From: Lysinibacillus sp. OF-1
Lineage (GTDB): Bacteria; Bacillota; Bacilli; Bacillales_A; Planococcaceae
Direction: 5' to 3'
NCBI RefSeq assembly: GCF_028356935.1
Contig: NZ_CP102798.1
Location: 1,178,001-1,242,000, forward strand
Length of the DNA stretch: 64,000 nt
Position 1 is the first letter of the stretch. The number at the start of each line of letters is the position of its first letter. The position numbers and the translations under genes were made by a program. This document shows, piece by piece, positions 1-8,578 of this stretch. Below the pieces are notes generated by a model. The model had not been told where the DNA came from. It saw nothing but the letters and a program-made list of their open reading frames with translations, and did not search any database.

Positions 1-1
1 A

Positions 2-613
2 GAAATTGAAGGCGATATGGGTGACTCTCATGTCGGCTTACAAGCACGTTTGATGTCTCAAGCATTACGTAAGCTTTCAGGTTCGATTAATAAATCAAAA
101 ACGATTGCTATTTTCATTAACCAAATTCGTGAAAAAATTGGTGTCATGTTCGGAAACCCAGAAACAACACCAGGTGGACGTGCGCTGAAATTCTATAGCT
201 CTGTCCGTTTAGAAGTGCGTCGTGCAGAAGCAATTAAACAAGGTAATGATATTGTTGGTAACCGTACAAAAATTAAAATTGTTAAAAATAAAGTAGCGCC
301 ACCTTTCCGTACAGCTGAGGTAGATATTATGTATGGAGAAGGAATTTCTAAAGAAGGCGAAACAGTTGATTTAGGTGTAGAATTAGATATTGTGCAAAAA
401 AGTGGTTCTTGGTATGCATATGGTGACGAACGCCTAGGTCAAGGTCGAGAAAATGCTAAACAGTATTTAAAAGAAAATGTAGCTGTTTTAGAAGAAATCG
501 CTAATAAAATTCGAGCTTCTTATGGTATCGCGGCTTCTTCTTATACAATTGCGGCACATGATGAAGAAGAGATGGATGACGAATTAATGTTGCTTCTTGA
601 AGAAGAAAAATAA
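2..613 (+). CDS. recA: RecA recombinase, C-terminal part (5' end outside window)
   Basis: The reading frame is open from base 2, so the gene starts upstream of the window. RecA binds single-stranded DNA as an ATP-dependent filament, drives strand exchange, and triggers LexA cleavage. The visible 203 residues cover the second half of the core: [19 protein letters not shown], the L2/DNA-binding stretch with [19 protein letters not shown], and [17 protein letters not shown]. The C-terminal domain follows and ends in the acidic tail typical of RecA ([16 protein letters not shown]). Length and ending match Bacillus RecA. A terminator follows directly. The next gene, rny, is the normal neighbour in Bacillus. 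Identity is certain; only the N-terminus with Walker A is missing because of the window edge. Confidence 0.98.
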   Translation, partial: EIEGDMGDSHVGLQARLMSQALRKLSGSINKSKTIAIFINQIREKIGVMFGNPETTPGGRALKFYSSVRLEVRRAEAIKQGNDIVGNRTKIKIVKNKVAPPFRTAEVDIMYGEGISKEGETVDLGVELDIVQKSGSWYAYGDERLGQGRENAKQYLKENVAVLEEIANKIRASYGIAASSYTIAAHDEEEMDDELMLLLEEEK

Positions 614-618
614 ACGAT

Positions 619-660
619 TGCATTGTTCCCGCTTTATTTAAGGGGACAATGCATTTTTTT
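619..660 (+). terminator. Rho-independent terminator of recA
   Basis: An 11-12 bp stem (TGCATTGTTCCC paired with GGGGACAATGCA, one G-U pair) with a short loop, followed by seven T residues. It begins six bases after the recA stop codon. Confidence 0.9.
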
Positions 661-1173
661 GTCTATAATCTTCAATTTTTACACATAATAAGAGAGAGGC
701 TCTAAGCCTTAGACGTGTTATTTCTAATGTACTGTTTTTATGGTAATTGTTTTGAAGGTGAATTTTTTTCTAGTGTAAAAGTAATAGGGAAAAAATTCAC
801 TGAATGGATAGGACTTACTTTTTTTTATCCGATGGGGCGAGCAGACGCCTGACTAACCTTGACAGAGTTTGAGGCTAGCTATACAATTAAATATGTATAA
901 TTTCTGAATTATGACTTTAAATAGGCAGTACATTTTGTCTTCATTTAGCAAATGTTTATAGTGAAATGGACATTACACTTTTTAAGATTTCCTTGTTATG
1001 GGTGGTTGTTGTTCCTTTTCAATAGATGTCTAAACACCTACTGAATGAAGCGAAAGCTTTGGCTAATAAAACGGATTTTGCACAAGTAAAATCTAGCACA
1101 TTTTTGCCAAAGTGACATAGATGTATGCGCCGACTGAAACTGTAATACCCAAATAGCAAGAGGAGGTGTTCAT
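661..1173. other. 513-bp recA-rny intergenic region
   Basis: No supported gene. The stretch holds the candidate rny promoter at 859-887. Upstream of it is an AT-rich inverted repeat with arms GTGAATTTTTTT (758-769) and AAAAAATTCAC (about 790-800) around a ~20-base loop; its role is unknown. A 29-codon ORF at 1026-1115 has no SD and was not called. Confidence 0.6.
859..887 (+). promoter_or_regulatory. Candidate sigma-A promoter for rny
   Basis: A perfect -35 TTGACA at 859-864 and a -10 TACAAT at 882-887, separated by exactly 17 bp. It lies 287 bp upstream of the rny start, implying a long leader. A second -10-like TATAAT at 896-901 lacks a spaced -35. Confidence 0.6.
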
Positions 1174-2733
1174 ATGGATGGAATTACTATCATCTCCGCT
1201 TTGCTTGGACTCATCGTTGGTGCCGCTGTTAGCTATATCTACATGAAAAAAGTGAATGACTCAAAAATCACTGGTGCTAAACATGTCGCTGAAACAATCG
1301 TTGAAGAAGGAAAACGAGAAGCGGAGGCAATGAAGAAAGAAGCACTACTTGAAGCCAAAGATGAAACTCACAAATTTCGTACTGAAGCCGAAAATGACAT
1401 TCGTGAACGTCGTTTAGAACTTCAAAAACAAGAGAACCGTTTATTGCAAAGAGAAGAGAATCTTGATCGCAAGGATGATGCTCTAAATAAGAGAGAAGCA
1501 AGCTTAGAGCGTAAAGAACAAGCTCTAGCTGAAAGACAACAGCATATTGAACAGATGGAGAGCAAAGTGGATGAGCTCGTTGCATCACAGAAAACAGAGT
1601 TAGAACGTATTTCTGCTTTAACTAGAGAAGAAGCTAAATCAATTATCCTCAATGAAGTAGAAAAAGAACTGACAACTGATATAGCTGTGATGACGAAGGA
1701 AGCTGAAACACGTGCAAAAGAAGACTCAGATAAAAAAGCACGTGAAATTTTATCATTAGCACTACAACGCTTTGCTGCAGATCACGTAGCAGAAACAACT
1801 GTCTCTGTTGTGAACTTGCCGAATGATGAAATGAAAGGTCGTATTATTGGTCGAGAAGGCCGTAATATCCGTACTTTGGAAACGTTAACAGGCATTGATT
1901 TAATTATTGATGATACGCCAGAAGCCGTTATTTTATCAGGCTTTGACCCAATTCGTCGTGAAACGGCTCGACTTGCACTTGAAAAACTTGTACAAGATGG
2001 TCGCATTCATCCAGCTCGCATTGAGGAAATGGTGGAAAAAGCTCGTCGTGAAGTGGATGAACAAATTCGCGAAACAGGTGAGCAAACTACATTTGAAATT
2101 GGTATTCATAACTTACATCCGGATTTAATGAAAATTTTAGGCCGCATGAAATATCGTACAAGCTATGGACAAAACGTCCTAAAACATTCAATTGAAGTCG
2201 CACATTTAGCAGGATTACTTGCTGCTGAACTTGGTGAAGATGTAGCATTAGCTCGTCGCGCAGGTTTATTACATGATATTGGGAAAGCAATTGACCATGA
2301 AGTTGAAGGTAGCCACGTTGAAATCGGTGTGGAATTAGCAACGAAATATAAGGAACATCCAGTCGTTATTAACAGTATTGCTTCGCATCATGGTGATACA
2401 GAAGCAACATCTGTCATTGCGGTATTAGTCGCAGCAGCTGATGCATTATCAGCAGCTCGTCCAGGAGCACGTAGTGAAACACTTGAAAACTATATCCGCA
2501 GACTTGAAAAGTTAGAGGAAATTTCAGAAAGCTATGATGGCGTAGAAAAATCTTATGCAATTCAAGCTGGACGCGAAATTCGAATTATTGTACAACCTGA
2601 AAAAATTGATGATTTAGCCTCCCATCGTCTTGCGCGAGATATCCGCAAACGTATTGAGGAAGAATTAGACTATCCAGGTCATATTAAAGTAACAGTCATT
2701 CGCGAAACACGTGCTGTGGAGTACGCGAAATAA
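1174..2733 (+). CDS. rny: RNase Y, membrane-anchored endoribonuclease
   Basis: Encodes the main mRNA-turnover endoribonuclease of Bacillus-type bacteria, tethered to the inner face of the cell membrane and a scaffold for the degradosome-like network. The 519 residues match the usual length of about 520. Order: one N-terminal membrane helix (residues ~4-24), a long charged coiled coil (~30-190), a KH RNA-binding domain with [15 protein letters not shown] (~220-240), then an HD domain with the metal-binding His-Asp pair at about residues 367-368 ([12 protein letters not shown]). The start has a strong SD (AGGAGGTG) seven bases away. It lies between recA and, after an inserted polysaccharide locus, ymdB; in B. 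subtilis rny and ymdB are adjacent. A terminator follows. Confidence 0.97.
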   Translation: MDGITIISALLGLIVGAAVSYIYMKKVNDSKITGAKHVAETIVEEGKREAEAMKKEALLEAKDETHKFRTEAENDIRERRLELQKQENRLLQREENLDRKDDALNKREASLERKEQALAERQQHIEQMESKVDELVASQKTELERISALTREEAKSIILNEVEKELTTDIAVMTKEAETRAKEDSDKKAREILSLALQRFAADHVAETTVSVVNLPNDEMKGRIIGREGRNIRTLETLTGIDLIIDDTPEAVILSGFDPIRRETARLALEKLVQDGRIHPARIEEMVEKARREVDEQIRETGEQTTFEIGIHNLHPDLMKILGRMKYRTSYGQNVLKHSIEVAHLAGLLAAELGEDVALARRAGLLHDIGKAIDHEVEGSHVEIGVELATKYKEHPVVINSIASHHGDTEATSVIAVLVAAADALSAARPGARSETLENYIRRLEKLEEISESYDGVEKSYAIQAGREIRIIVQPEKIDDLASHRLARDIRKRIEEELDYPGHIKVTVIRETRAVEYAK

Positions 2734-2743
2734 TATTGAAAGT

Positions 2744-2785
2744 TAGAGGTTTCTTTAGATTCATATCTAGAGAGCCTCTTTTTTA
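2744..2785 (+). terminator. Rho-independent terminator of rny
   Basis: Stem AGAGGTTTCTTTAGA / TCTAGAGAGCCTCT with one bulge, followed by a T run. It separates rny from the polysaccharide locus, which begins about 70 bp later with no clear sigma-A promoter in between. Confidence 0.8.
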
Positions 2786-2852
2786 CTTTCAGTAGAGTCA
2801 TGTTTAAGGAGCCCTTATCATAAAAAAGAACAAGGCTATATTTTGATTAACG

Positions 2853-3647
2853 ATGAAAGATGTGATGATCCTGATTGATCTCCATGCACATGTATTATAC
2901 GGTGTAGATGATGGACCCCAAAATGAAAGAGATTCCTTGAATATGTTAAGGCAAGCTGCTAAAGAAGGAATTACAGAAATCATTTGTACATCCCATGCCA
3001 TGCACCCACAATATCATGTCCCATATAAAAAAGTCGAAGAGCGAGTCAAGAGTTTACAACAATTGTTACAGCATGAGCAAATACCAATTACACTCCATAC
3101 TGGCCACGAAATACGCTTACATGATGAGCTTCCTACACTACTTCAGCAACAACAGCTCCATACATTAGCAAAGTCCAACTATATTTTATTGGAACTTCCT
3201 TCTAGCACTATCCCCGCCTATACGGTAGAAATGATAAGACAATTAAAAATAGCGGGTTATAAACCCATTTTGGCCCATCCTGAACGAAATATGGCTATTA
3301 GAGAAAATCCAAAAAGGCTGAATGCCCTCATTCAACAAGGGGTATTTACACAATTGACGGCGGGTAGTTTAACCGGATTGTATGGTAAGGAAGTACAGCG
3401 ATTATCACTTGCTTTAGTGAGGGCCAATTACATTCATATGATAGGCTCTGATGCCCACGATCTACGCACAAGATGCTTTTATTATCAAGCAGCACTGCAA
3501 TATCTGGAGAGAAAGAAAGAGGGAGATTCGATCAATCGCCTCTTAACGAATAATGCAAGCATTTTAGCAAATAAGCCAATTTTGCCACTCGAATTGGATG
3601 ATATGGCTTTAAGGAAACGATGGTATTTCTTTCATATGTCTTTGTAG
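2853..3647 (+). CDS. PHP-type protein-tyrosine phosphatase (CpsB/YwqE family)
   Basis: Predicted manganese-dependent phosphatase that removes phosphate from the tyrosine autokinase of a capsule/exopolysaccharide system (kinase at 5610-6308). The PHP-domain signatures are visible: DLHAHVLYGVDDG near the N-terminus, a middle TGHEIRLHDEL region, AHPERN, and GSDAHD near the C-terminus, which together supply the His/Asp metal ligands. 264 residues is close to the ~255 of YwqE. Two in-frame ATGs (2853 and 2865) are possible; neither has a convincing SD, and family members start just before the D-x-H motif, so 2865 is equally plausible. First gene of an eight-gene same-strand locus. No clear promoter was found upstream. 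Confidence 0.88.
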   Translation: MKDVMILIDLHAHVLYGVDDGPQNERDSLNMLRQAAKEGITEIICTSHAMHPQYHVPYKKVEERVKSLQQLLQHEQIPITLHTGHEIRLHDELPTLLQQQQLHTLAKSNYILLELPSSTIPAYTVEMIRQLKIAGYKPILAHPERNMAIRENPKRLNALIQQGVFTQLTAGSLTGLYGKEVQRLSLALVRANYIHMIGSDAHDLRTRCFYYQAALQYLERKKEGDSINRLLTNNASILANKPILPLELDDMALRKRWYFFHMSL

Positions 3648-3667
3648 GATTTGAGCGTGACAATCAC

Positions 3668-4825
3668 ATGAAAATATTCTACACATTAATGTTTAGCACA
3701 CTTATTTTTATGAGTCTCATGCAGCCAGTCGCTGGTATTTATCATAAATTATCTTTAGTAATCGGCTTGTTCATCATAGTGATATCTGTACTCCTGCATA
3801 AAAAAATACATATTCACAATGTACAAGCCTGTGTTTTCTTTAGTCTGTATACATTTTTTTGTGTCATAGCAGCAGGTATGAATCAGGACATGATTTTATT
3901 GAAAAACAGTTTACAATTGATGTGCCTGTTTATAGCTGTTTCTATTTTTTTTAATGATCTTGTGAAAGCACAAGTATTAGAAATCGTGTTAAATAGTGTG
4001 CTAATCGCCTATATCCCATTTTTAATGCTATGTTTTCAGCAAGCACATTATATGTTTGAAGCTTTTGCTGGTGTATTTGAAAATCCAAATACAATGGGGT
4101 TTTCTATGATTGGTTTAGTGATAGTAGTATTAATGAAACTGTATAACGTGACAATACAGATGTTACATGGGCAACAAAAGGTAAAATACATGCTGTCTTT
4201 TATACTTTATACGGTCGTCTATTTAATTAGTTTGTATGTTATTTTGCTATCAAATGCGCGTACATCATTATTAACCGTTGCTCTTGCCACAGTTGTTGTC
4301 ATGGTTTGGATTGTTAAAAGCATGAACAAAACCTTCCTGCCCTTCATAAAGTTGGTCACATTGTTTACATGTTTAGGTGTAGTTGTAGTAATGGTGATGA
4401 TGAAAATGGACATGATGCAAGAGGCGGTACAAAGTATTCTATTAAAAATGGAGAAAAAATCTACGAACATAACAGATGGTCGCCTTGAAATTTGGCAATA
4501 TGTTTTTGAGCATTTTCATTTTTGGGGACACGGTGTTGAATCATTGTGGTCTATAGGTGTTTCCCATGCACATAATACATTGATTAATATTTTACAGGAG
4601 GCAGGCTTGCTGGCACTGGTTAGCTACTGTTTGTTTCTTTTTGCCATTGCCAAGGGTTATCGTCAGATGAATGAACAGCTTATCGTTTTTACAGCCTTGG
4701 TCGTGGTTGCCGTATTAGGGGTTTCTACATTTGAAATACTTTATTTTAATATGCTTCATCTCCTTGTATTTGTTGTAAGTGGAAGTATGAGGGATAGGGG
4801 CAAAAGTGCGACTTTGTCCGAATAA
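3668..4825 (+). CDS. Polysaccharide polymerase, O-antigen ligase (Wzy) family membrane protein
   Basis: Integral membrane protein of about 385 residues with around ten hydrophobic segments. Likely polymerises lipid-linked repeat units on the outer membrane face in a Wzx/Wzy-type pathway. The O-antigen ligase signature region is recognisable: a large segment with SNARTSLLTVALATVVV, then the extracellular GHGVESLWSIGVSHAHNTL with the conserved His-Asn before the last helices. The frame is open from 3620, but that start would overlap the phosphatase; ATG 3668 begins right at the first hydrophobic segment. The SD is weak at either site. Located between phosphatase and chain-length genes. Polymerases diverge strongly, so the sugar cannot be inferred. 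A WaaL-type ligase is the alternative, but no lipid A exists in this type of organism. Confidence 0.8.
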   Translation: MKIFYTLMFSTLIFMSLMQPVAGIYHKLSLVIGLFIIVISVLLHKKIHIHNVQACVFFSLYTFFCVIAAGMNQDMILLKNSLQLMCLFIAVSIFFNDLVKAQVLEIVLNSVLIAYIPFLMLCFQQAHYMFEAFAGVFENPNTMGFSMIGLVIVVLMKLYNVTIQMLHGQQKVKYMLSFILYTVVYLISLYVILLSNARTSLLTVALATVVVMVWIVKSMNKTFLPFIKLVTLFTCLGVVVVMVMMKMDMMQEAVQSILLKMEKKSTNITDGRLEIWQYVFEHFHFWGHGVESLWSIGVSHAHNTLINILQEAGLLALVSYCLFLFAIAKGYRQMNEQLIVFTALVVVAVLGVSTFEILYFNMLHLLVFVVSGSMRDRGKSATLSE

Positions 4826-4893
4826 CCAGTAGGCTTGTTTAATATACTTTATTAATATTGTGCACGATTTGCCTATTAGGAGGGGATCCATTT

Positions 4894-5610
4894 GTGAATG
4901 AAGAAATGACAATACAAAGTCTCATAAAAGTATTGCTAAAACGCTGGTTCTTCATCCTCATGCTCATGCTTCTATCTATGGGCATCGCTATATTGATAAG
5001 TTATTATATTCAAACGCCGATATATGAAGCGGAAACGCAATTATTGGTCAATCAAAAAAGCTATGAAAATCAGCAACTAGTAGGTGCACAAAATGTTGAT
5101 ACGGATCTGCGACTCATTAATACGTACAATGTGATTATTAAAAGTCCTGTTATTTTAGCGAAGGTTATTGATGTACTGTCACTTGATACGACACCAGATG
5201 AATTAATGAAGCAAATTGAGGTTTCAAGCGCCAATAATTCTCAGGTGGTGAATATTCGCGTACAGGATAAAGATGAAGAGAATGCAGTGAAAATCGCCAA
5301 TTCAATTGCCGAAGTGTTTAAAGAGGAAATTCCTGTCTTGATGCATGTAGACAATATTAATATTCTTTTTGTTGCCCAAAACAGTGAGCAGCCAGTACCA
5401 GTAAAGCCAAATAAAATGCTGAATCTTATTATAGCTGCTATTTGCGGCTTCGCTTTGGCTATTGTGCTAGCGTATTTTTTAGAAACGATTGATAGGACCA
5501 TTAAAACAGAGCAAGATATCGAGGAGATTTTATCATTACCAGTGATTGGGGTCGTCAGTAATATCGAATTACAGACGAGAAAAAAACTGAGGGTCAGGGG
5601 GCCATCCTAA
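4894..5610 (+). CDS. Polysaccharide chain-length regulator / tyrosine-kinase activator (Wzz, CpsC/YwqC family)
   Basis: Membrane protein of 238 residues with the Wzz layout: one transmembrane helix near the N-terminus (WFFILMLMLLSMGIAILI), an extracellular domain, a Pro-rich motif before the second helix (VPVKPNKMLNLIIAAICGF), and a short cytoplasmic tail that in this family activates the separate kinase CpsD/YwqD. The start is taken as GTG 4894 because a perfect SD (AGGAGGGG, 4878-4885) lies eight bases upstream; the in-frame ATG at 4858 lies before that SD and would add 12 unlikely residues. The stop codon overlaps the kinase start by one base (TAATG), indicating translational coupling. Confidence 0.9.
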   Translation: MNEEMTIQSLIKVLLKRWFFILMLMLLSMGIAILISYYIQTPIYEAETQLLVNQKSYENQQLVGAQNVDTDLRLINTYNVIIKSPVILAKVIDVLSLDTTPDELMKQIEVSSANNSQVVNIRVQDKDEENAVKIANSIAEVFKEEIPVLMHVDNINILFVAQNSEQPVPVKPNKMLNLIIAAICGFALAIVLAYFLETIDRTIKTEQDIEEILSLPVIGVVSNIELQTRKKLRVRGPS

Positions 5611-6308
5611 TGTTTTTTAAGAGAAAAACAAAGAAAATACCAATGGCTCGAAAGCTGATCACCGTTTCCGATATGTCGTCGATTCCATCAGAGCAATATC
5701 GAACAATTCGCGCAAATATTAAGTTTTCACAGCCTAATCGAGATGTGAAGACGATTTTAGTAACCTCTTCCATTGCTGGCGAGGGAAAATCTACAAATGC
5801 GGCGAATATTGGTGTGGTATTTTCGCAAGAGGGTAAAAGCGTGCTGATTGTAGATGCTGATATGCGTAAACCTACTTTGCACCATACGTTCTATCTAGAC
5901 AATATTTTAGGGCTTTCCTCAGTATTATCACGGCAATCTGCACTACAAGAGGTGATTCAAGAAACTTTCGTCGAAGGAGTAGATATCATTTCGAGTGGGC
6001 CAATTCCTCCCAATCCGACAGAGTTATTAGCTTCAGAAACAATGACCTCCCTCCTGGCTGAAGTGAAAAATATATACGATATCATTATTTTGGACGCACC
6101 ACCGTTACTTTTTTTATCGGACGCACAAATTTTATCGAATAAATGTGATGGCACCCTTTTAATTGTCAATACAGGGGCGGTTGGGCAAGCAGACGTTATC
6201 AAATCGAAGTCAATCTTAACAGTTTCTAAGGCTAATATTTTAGGTGTTATCTTGAATAACTATAAGATCAAGGGCAATACGTACGAGCATTATTATGGCA
6301 AAGAATAA
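5610..6308 (+). CDS. Bacterial tyrosine autokinase for exopolysaccharide synthesis (CpsD/YwqD family)
   Basis: Cytoplasmic ATPase partner of the preceding membrane activator. Visible motifs of BY-kinases: Walker A (SIAGEGKST, ~residue 53-61), Walker A' (VLIVDADMRKPT) and Walker B (IIILDAPPLLFLSD). The tail carries the expected tyrosine cluster (NNYKIKGNTYEHYYGKE, four Tyr), the autophosphorylation site removed by the PHP phosphatase. 232 residues is the normal Firmicute length. Start ATG overlaps the upstream stop by one base. With the activator, phosphatase and polymerase this forms the regulatory core of a Wzy-dependent capsule or matrix locus. Confidence 0.93.
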   Translation: MFFKRKTKKIPMARKLITVSDMSSIPSEQYRTIRANIKFSQPNRDVKTILVTSSIAGEGKSTNAANIGVVFSQEGKSVLIVDADMRKPTLHHTFYLDNILGLSSVLSRQSALQEVIQETFVEGVDIISSGPIPPNPTELLASETMTSLLAEVKNIYDIIILDAPPLLFLSDAQILSNKCDGTLLIVNTGAVGQADVIKSKSILTVSKANILGVILNNYKIKGNTYEHYYGKE

Positions 6309-6323
6309 GGATGGAAAATAGCT

Positions 6324-7403
6324 TTGAAAAAAATTTTGCATATTATTCCAACAACAGATTTCGGCGGTATTACATCGATGGTTGTCGACATTTGGACGAA
6401 TACGAATAAATCAATGTACCATTTTGATTTTCTATCGTTTAATAAAGGGCAATACCATGAGACATTAGTTCAACAGGGCTCCAAGATATTTTACGAAACA
6501 TACATTACCCAGCAAGGACCACTTGCTTATATGAGGAAACTTTATCGAATCCTAAAGCAGCAACAATATGACGCAGTTCACGATCATACAGGCTATCGAG
6601 CGGTCTTTACATTGCTGGCAGCTCGTTTAGCGGGTGTTCAATGCCGTGTTTTACACAGCCATACGAATGTTGCTGAGGAGTGGAACAATAAGATTATGTT
6701 AGCATTGTTGAAAAGACTAAGTGTTTACAATGCAACAAAATTGGTGGCATGTAGTCAAAAGGCGGGGGAATTTTGTTTTAGTAAAAGGCCTTTTGAAGTA
6801 ATAGCAAACCCAATTGAACTTCAAAAAGTAAAATGTATATCATTTGAAGAGAGAAAAAAATGGAGAGAAGAACTAGGGATAAAAGATGATGAATTAGTGT
6901 TAGGGCATATTGGACGCTTTGTACCAGTGAAAAATCATTCTTTTTTAATTGAACTCTCCGTCTATTTAAAACAGCGAGGTATCCCTTTTCAACTATTTTT
7001 GATAGGGGATGGGCCTTTAGAGCAAGAAATTCGACAGCTCGTCCAACAAAAAAATGTAGAGGACTGTGTACGAATTTTAGGACAGCGTGCAGATATACTC
7101 ACGCTCCTTCAACTCTTTGATAAATTTCTCCTGCCATCACACTTCGAGGGCTTTGGGATTGTCCTTTTAGAGGCACAAGTTTGCGGGACACCTGCTATTG
7201 TTTCTTCCTCTTTACCGAGAGAAGTAGATTTACATATTGGTTTAGTGCATTATCTAGATCTACATGGAGAGATTGATAGTTGGCTTCAGGCCATTGTAAC
7301 TCAGAATGGTCAAGTGGATCACCAAATGATTCATGACCATATTAAAATGAAAGGACTTGATGCACAAGCGATTGCAAGCAAATTGTGCACGCTCTACATA
7401 TAA
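6324..7403 (+). CDS. Glycosyltransferase family 4 (EpsF/CapM-like)
   Basis: Predicted cytoplasmic, membrane-associated GT-B sugar transferase. The N-terminal half starts KKILHIIPTTDFGGITSMV, the usual G-G loop of GT4 enzymes. The C-terminal nucleotide-sugar half contains LGHIGRFVPVKNHSFLIEL, LFLIGDGPLEQEI and the E-x7-E-type region PSHFEGFGIVLLEAQVCGTP. 359 residues is normal. Initiation is at TTG 6324 with SD AAGGATGG about ten bases upstream; no ATG fits the conserved N-terminus. Donor and acceptor sugars cannot be deduced. It follows the kinase gene by 15 bp and its end overlaps the next transferase gene. Confidence 0.88.
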   Translation: MKKILHIIPTTDFGGITSMVVDIWTNTNKSMYHFDFLSFNKGQYHETLVQQGSKIFYETYITQQGPLAYMRKLYRILKQQQYDAVHDHTGYRAVFTLLAARLAGVQCRVLHSHTNVAEEWNNKIMLALLKRLSVYNATKLVACSQKAGEFCFSKRPFEVIANPIELQKVKCISFEERKKWREELGIKDDELVLGHIGRFVPVKNHSFLIELSVYLKQRGIPFQLFLIGDGPLEQEIRQLVQQKNVEDCVRILGQRADILTLLQLFDKFLLPSHFEGFGIVLLEAQVCGTPAIVSSSLPREVDLHIGLVHYLDLHGEIDSWLQAIVTQNGQVDHQMIHDHIKMKGLDAQAIASKLCTLYI

Positions 7404-8559
7404 CGAAACTACATCAAAGGATGAGACTATTCAAAAGAAGATTAAAATTACGCATATCATCACGACCATTGGCCTTGGTGGAGCAGAGGCCATGCTTTAT
7501 CGTCTCTTAGAAAACATGGATCGGGATGGTTATGAGGTAGAGGTCATCTGTTTAACGGAGATGGGAACGTATGGTGAGTTAATAGAAAAGCAATTAAATA
7601 TTAAGGTAACGATATGCGATCTGCGTAGCAATCGTGTCAACGCGTTTATGAATTGCTATCGTTTATGTCAAGAAAGCGACATTATTCAAACATGGATGTA
7701 TCATGCTAACTTACTAGGATATATCCTAGCGATATTGCTAAAAAAGAAATTAATTTGGGGAATTCACCATAGTAATCTCAATAAACAAGATAATAAACGC
7801 CGGACAATTTTTATTGCCAAGCTTTGTGCAAAATTGTCTAAACGCGTAGATGCTATTATTTCATGTGGACCAAAAGTAAAAGAAATCCATGAAGCGATTG
7901 GCTACAGTGGTAAGCAGCATCGTGTCATTGTTAATGGCATCAACACAGATCAATATAAGCCAAGCACGAAGAGGCAATATTTTGTAGAACAATTTGACAT
8001 CATCAATCAACCCATTTTATTGCATGTTGGCAGATGGGACCCATTAAAGGATTATGAAAATTTGATGGCTAGTGTAAAAAAGCTAAGGCAGCAACGGCAA
8101 GATTTTTATTTGTTTTTAGTAGGTTTTGAAATTGATGATGCCAATAGGGATTTACTACAACTGATTGAGTCGGCCCAGTTAGAGGAAGTGACGTTCTTAT
8201 TAGGCAGTAGAGAGGATATTCCACAATTAATGGCAGCAGCTGATGTATTCGTTTTGTCCTCAGTAGGAGAGGGGCTACCGAATGTACTAGTGGAGGCATT
8301 GGCAAGCGGCACATGCTGTGTCACAACAAATGTTGGGGATTGTGCTTATTTGGTCGGGAATAGTGGTGAGGTTGTAGCTGCCAAGGATGCAGAGGCTTTA
8401 GCAAGTGGAATTAATACGGCTTTAAATTACAGTTCACGGCAATATGCACAAAAAGCGAGCCTTGGTCGTGAACATGTGTTAGCAAATTTTCAAATTCAAC
8501 AGGTTGTTGCGCAATATCAATCATTATATCCAGCAATTCTAAAGGAAAGTCCATCCTAA
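7360..8559 (+). CDS. Glycosyltransferase family 4
   Basis: Second GT-B sugar transferase of the locus, about 399 residues. N-terminal donor/acceptor loop KITHIITTIGLGGAEAMLYRLL; C-terminal half with LLHVGRWDPLKDYENLM, FYLFLVGFEID and the signature SSVGEGLPNVLVEALASGT. The frame overlaps the end of the previous transferase by 44 bases. ATG 7360 has an SD-like AAAGGA four bases upstream; TTG 7357 is too close to it. Conserved residues begin about 30 codons later, so the N-terminal extension is uncertain. The sugar specificity is not predictable. Confidence 0.87.
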   Translation: MHKRLQANCARSTYNETTSKDETIQKKIKITHIITTIGLGGAEAMLYRLLENMDRDGYEVEVICLTEMGTYGELIEKQLNIKVTICDLRSNRVNAFMNCYRLCQESDIIQTWMYHANLLGYILAILLKKKLIWGIHHSNLNKQDNKRRTIFIAKLCAKLSKRVDAIISCGPKVKEIHEAIGYSGKQHRVIVNGINTDQYKPSTKRQYFVEQFDIINQPILLHVGRWDPLKDYENLMASVKKLRQQRQDFYLFLVGFEIDDANRDLLQLIESAQLEEVTFLLGSREDIPQLMAAADVFVLSSVGEGLPNVLVEALASGTCCVTTNVGDCAYLVGNSGEVVAAKDAEALASGINTALNYSSRQYAQKASLGREHVLANFQIQQVVAQYQSLYPAILKESPS

Positions 8560-8578
8560 CTAATAGAAAGGTGTGCTC

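Noticed and set aside
1026-1115. 29-codon ORF (MSKHLLNEAKALANK...) in the recA-rny gap
   Set aside because: Protein-like composition but no SD, and it lies within the probable rny leader; nothing else supports translation.
3620-3667. Upstream in-frame start of the polymerase gene
   Set aside because: Would overlap the phosphatase gene and add 16 residues before the first membrane helix without an SD.
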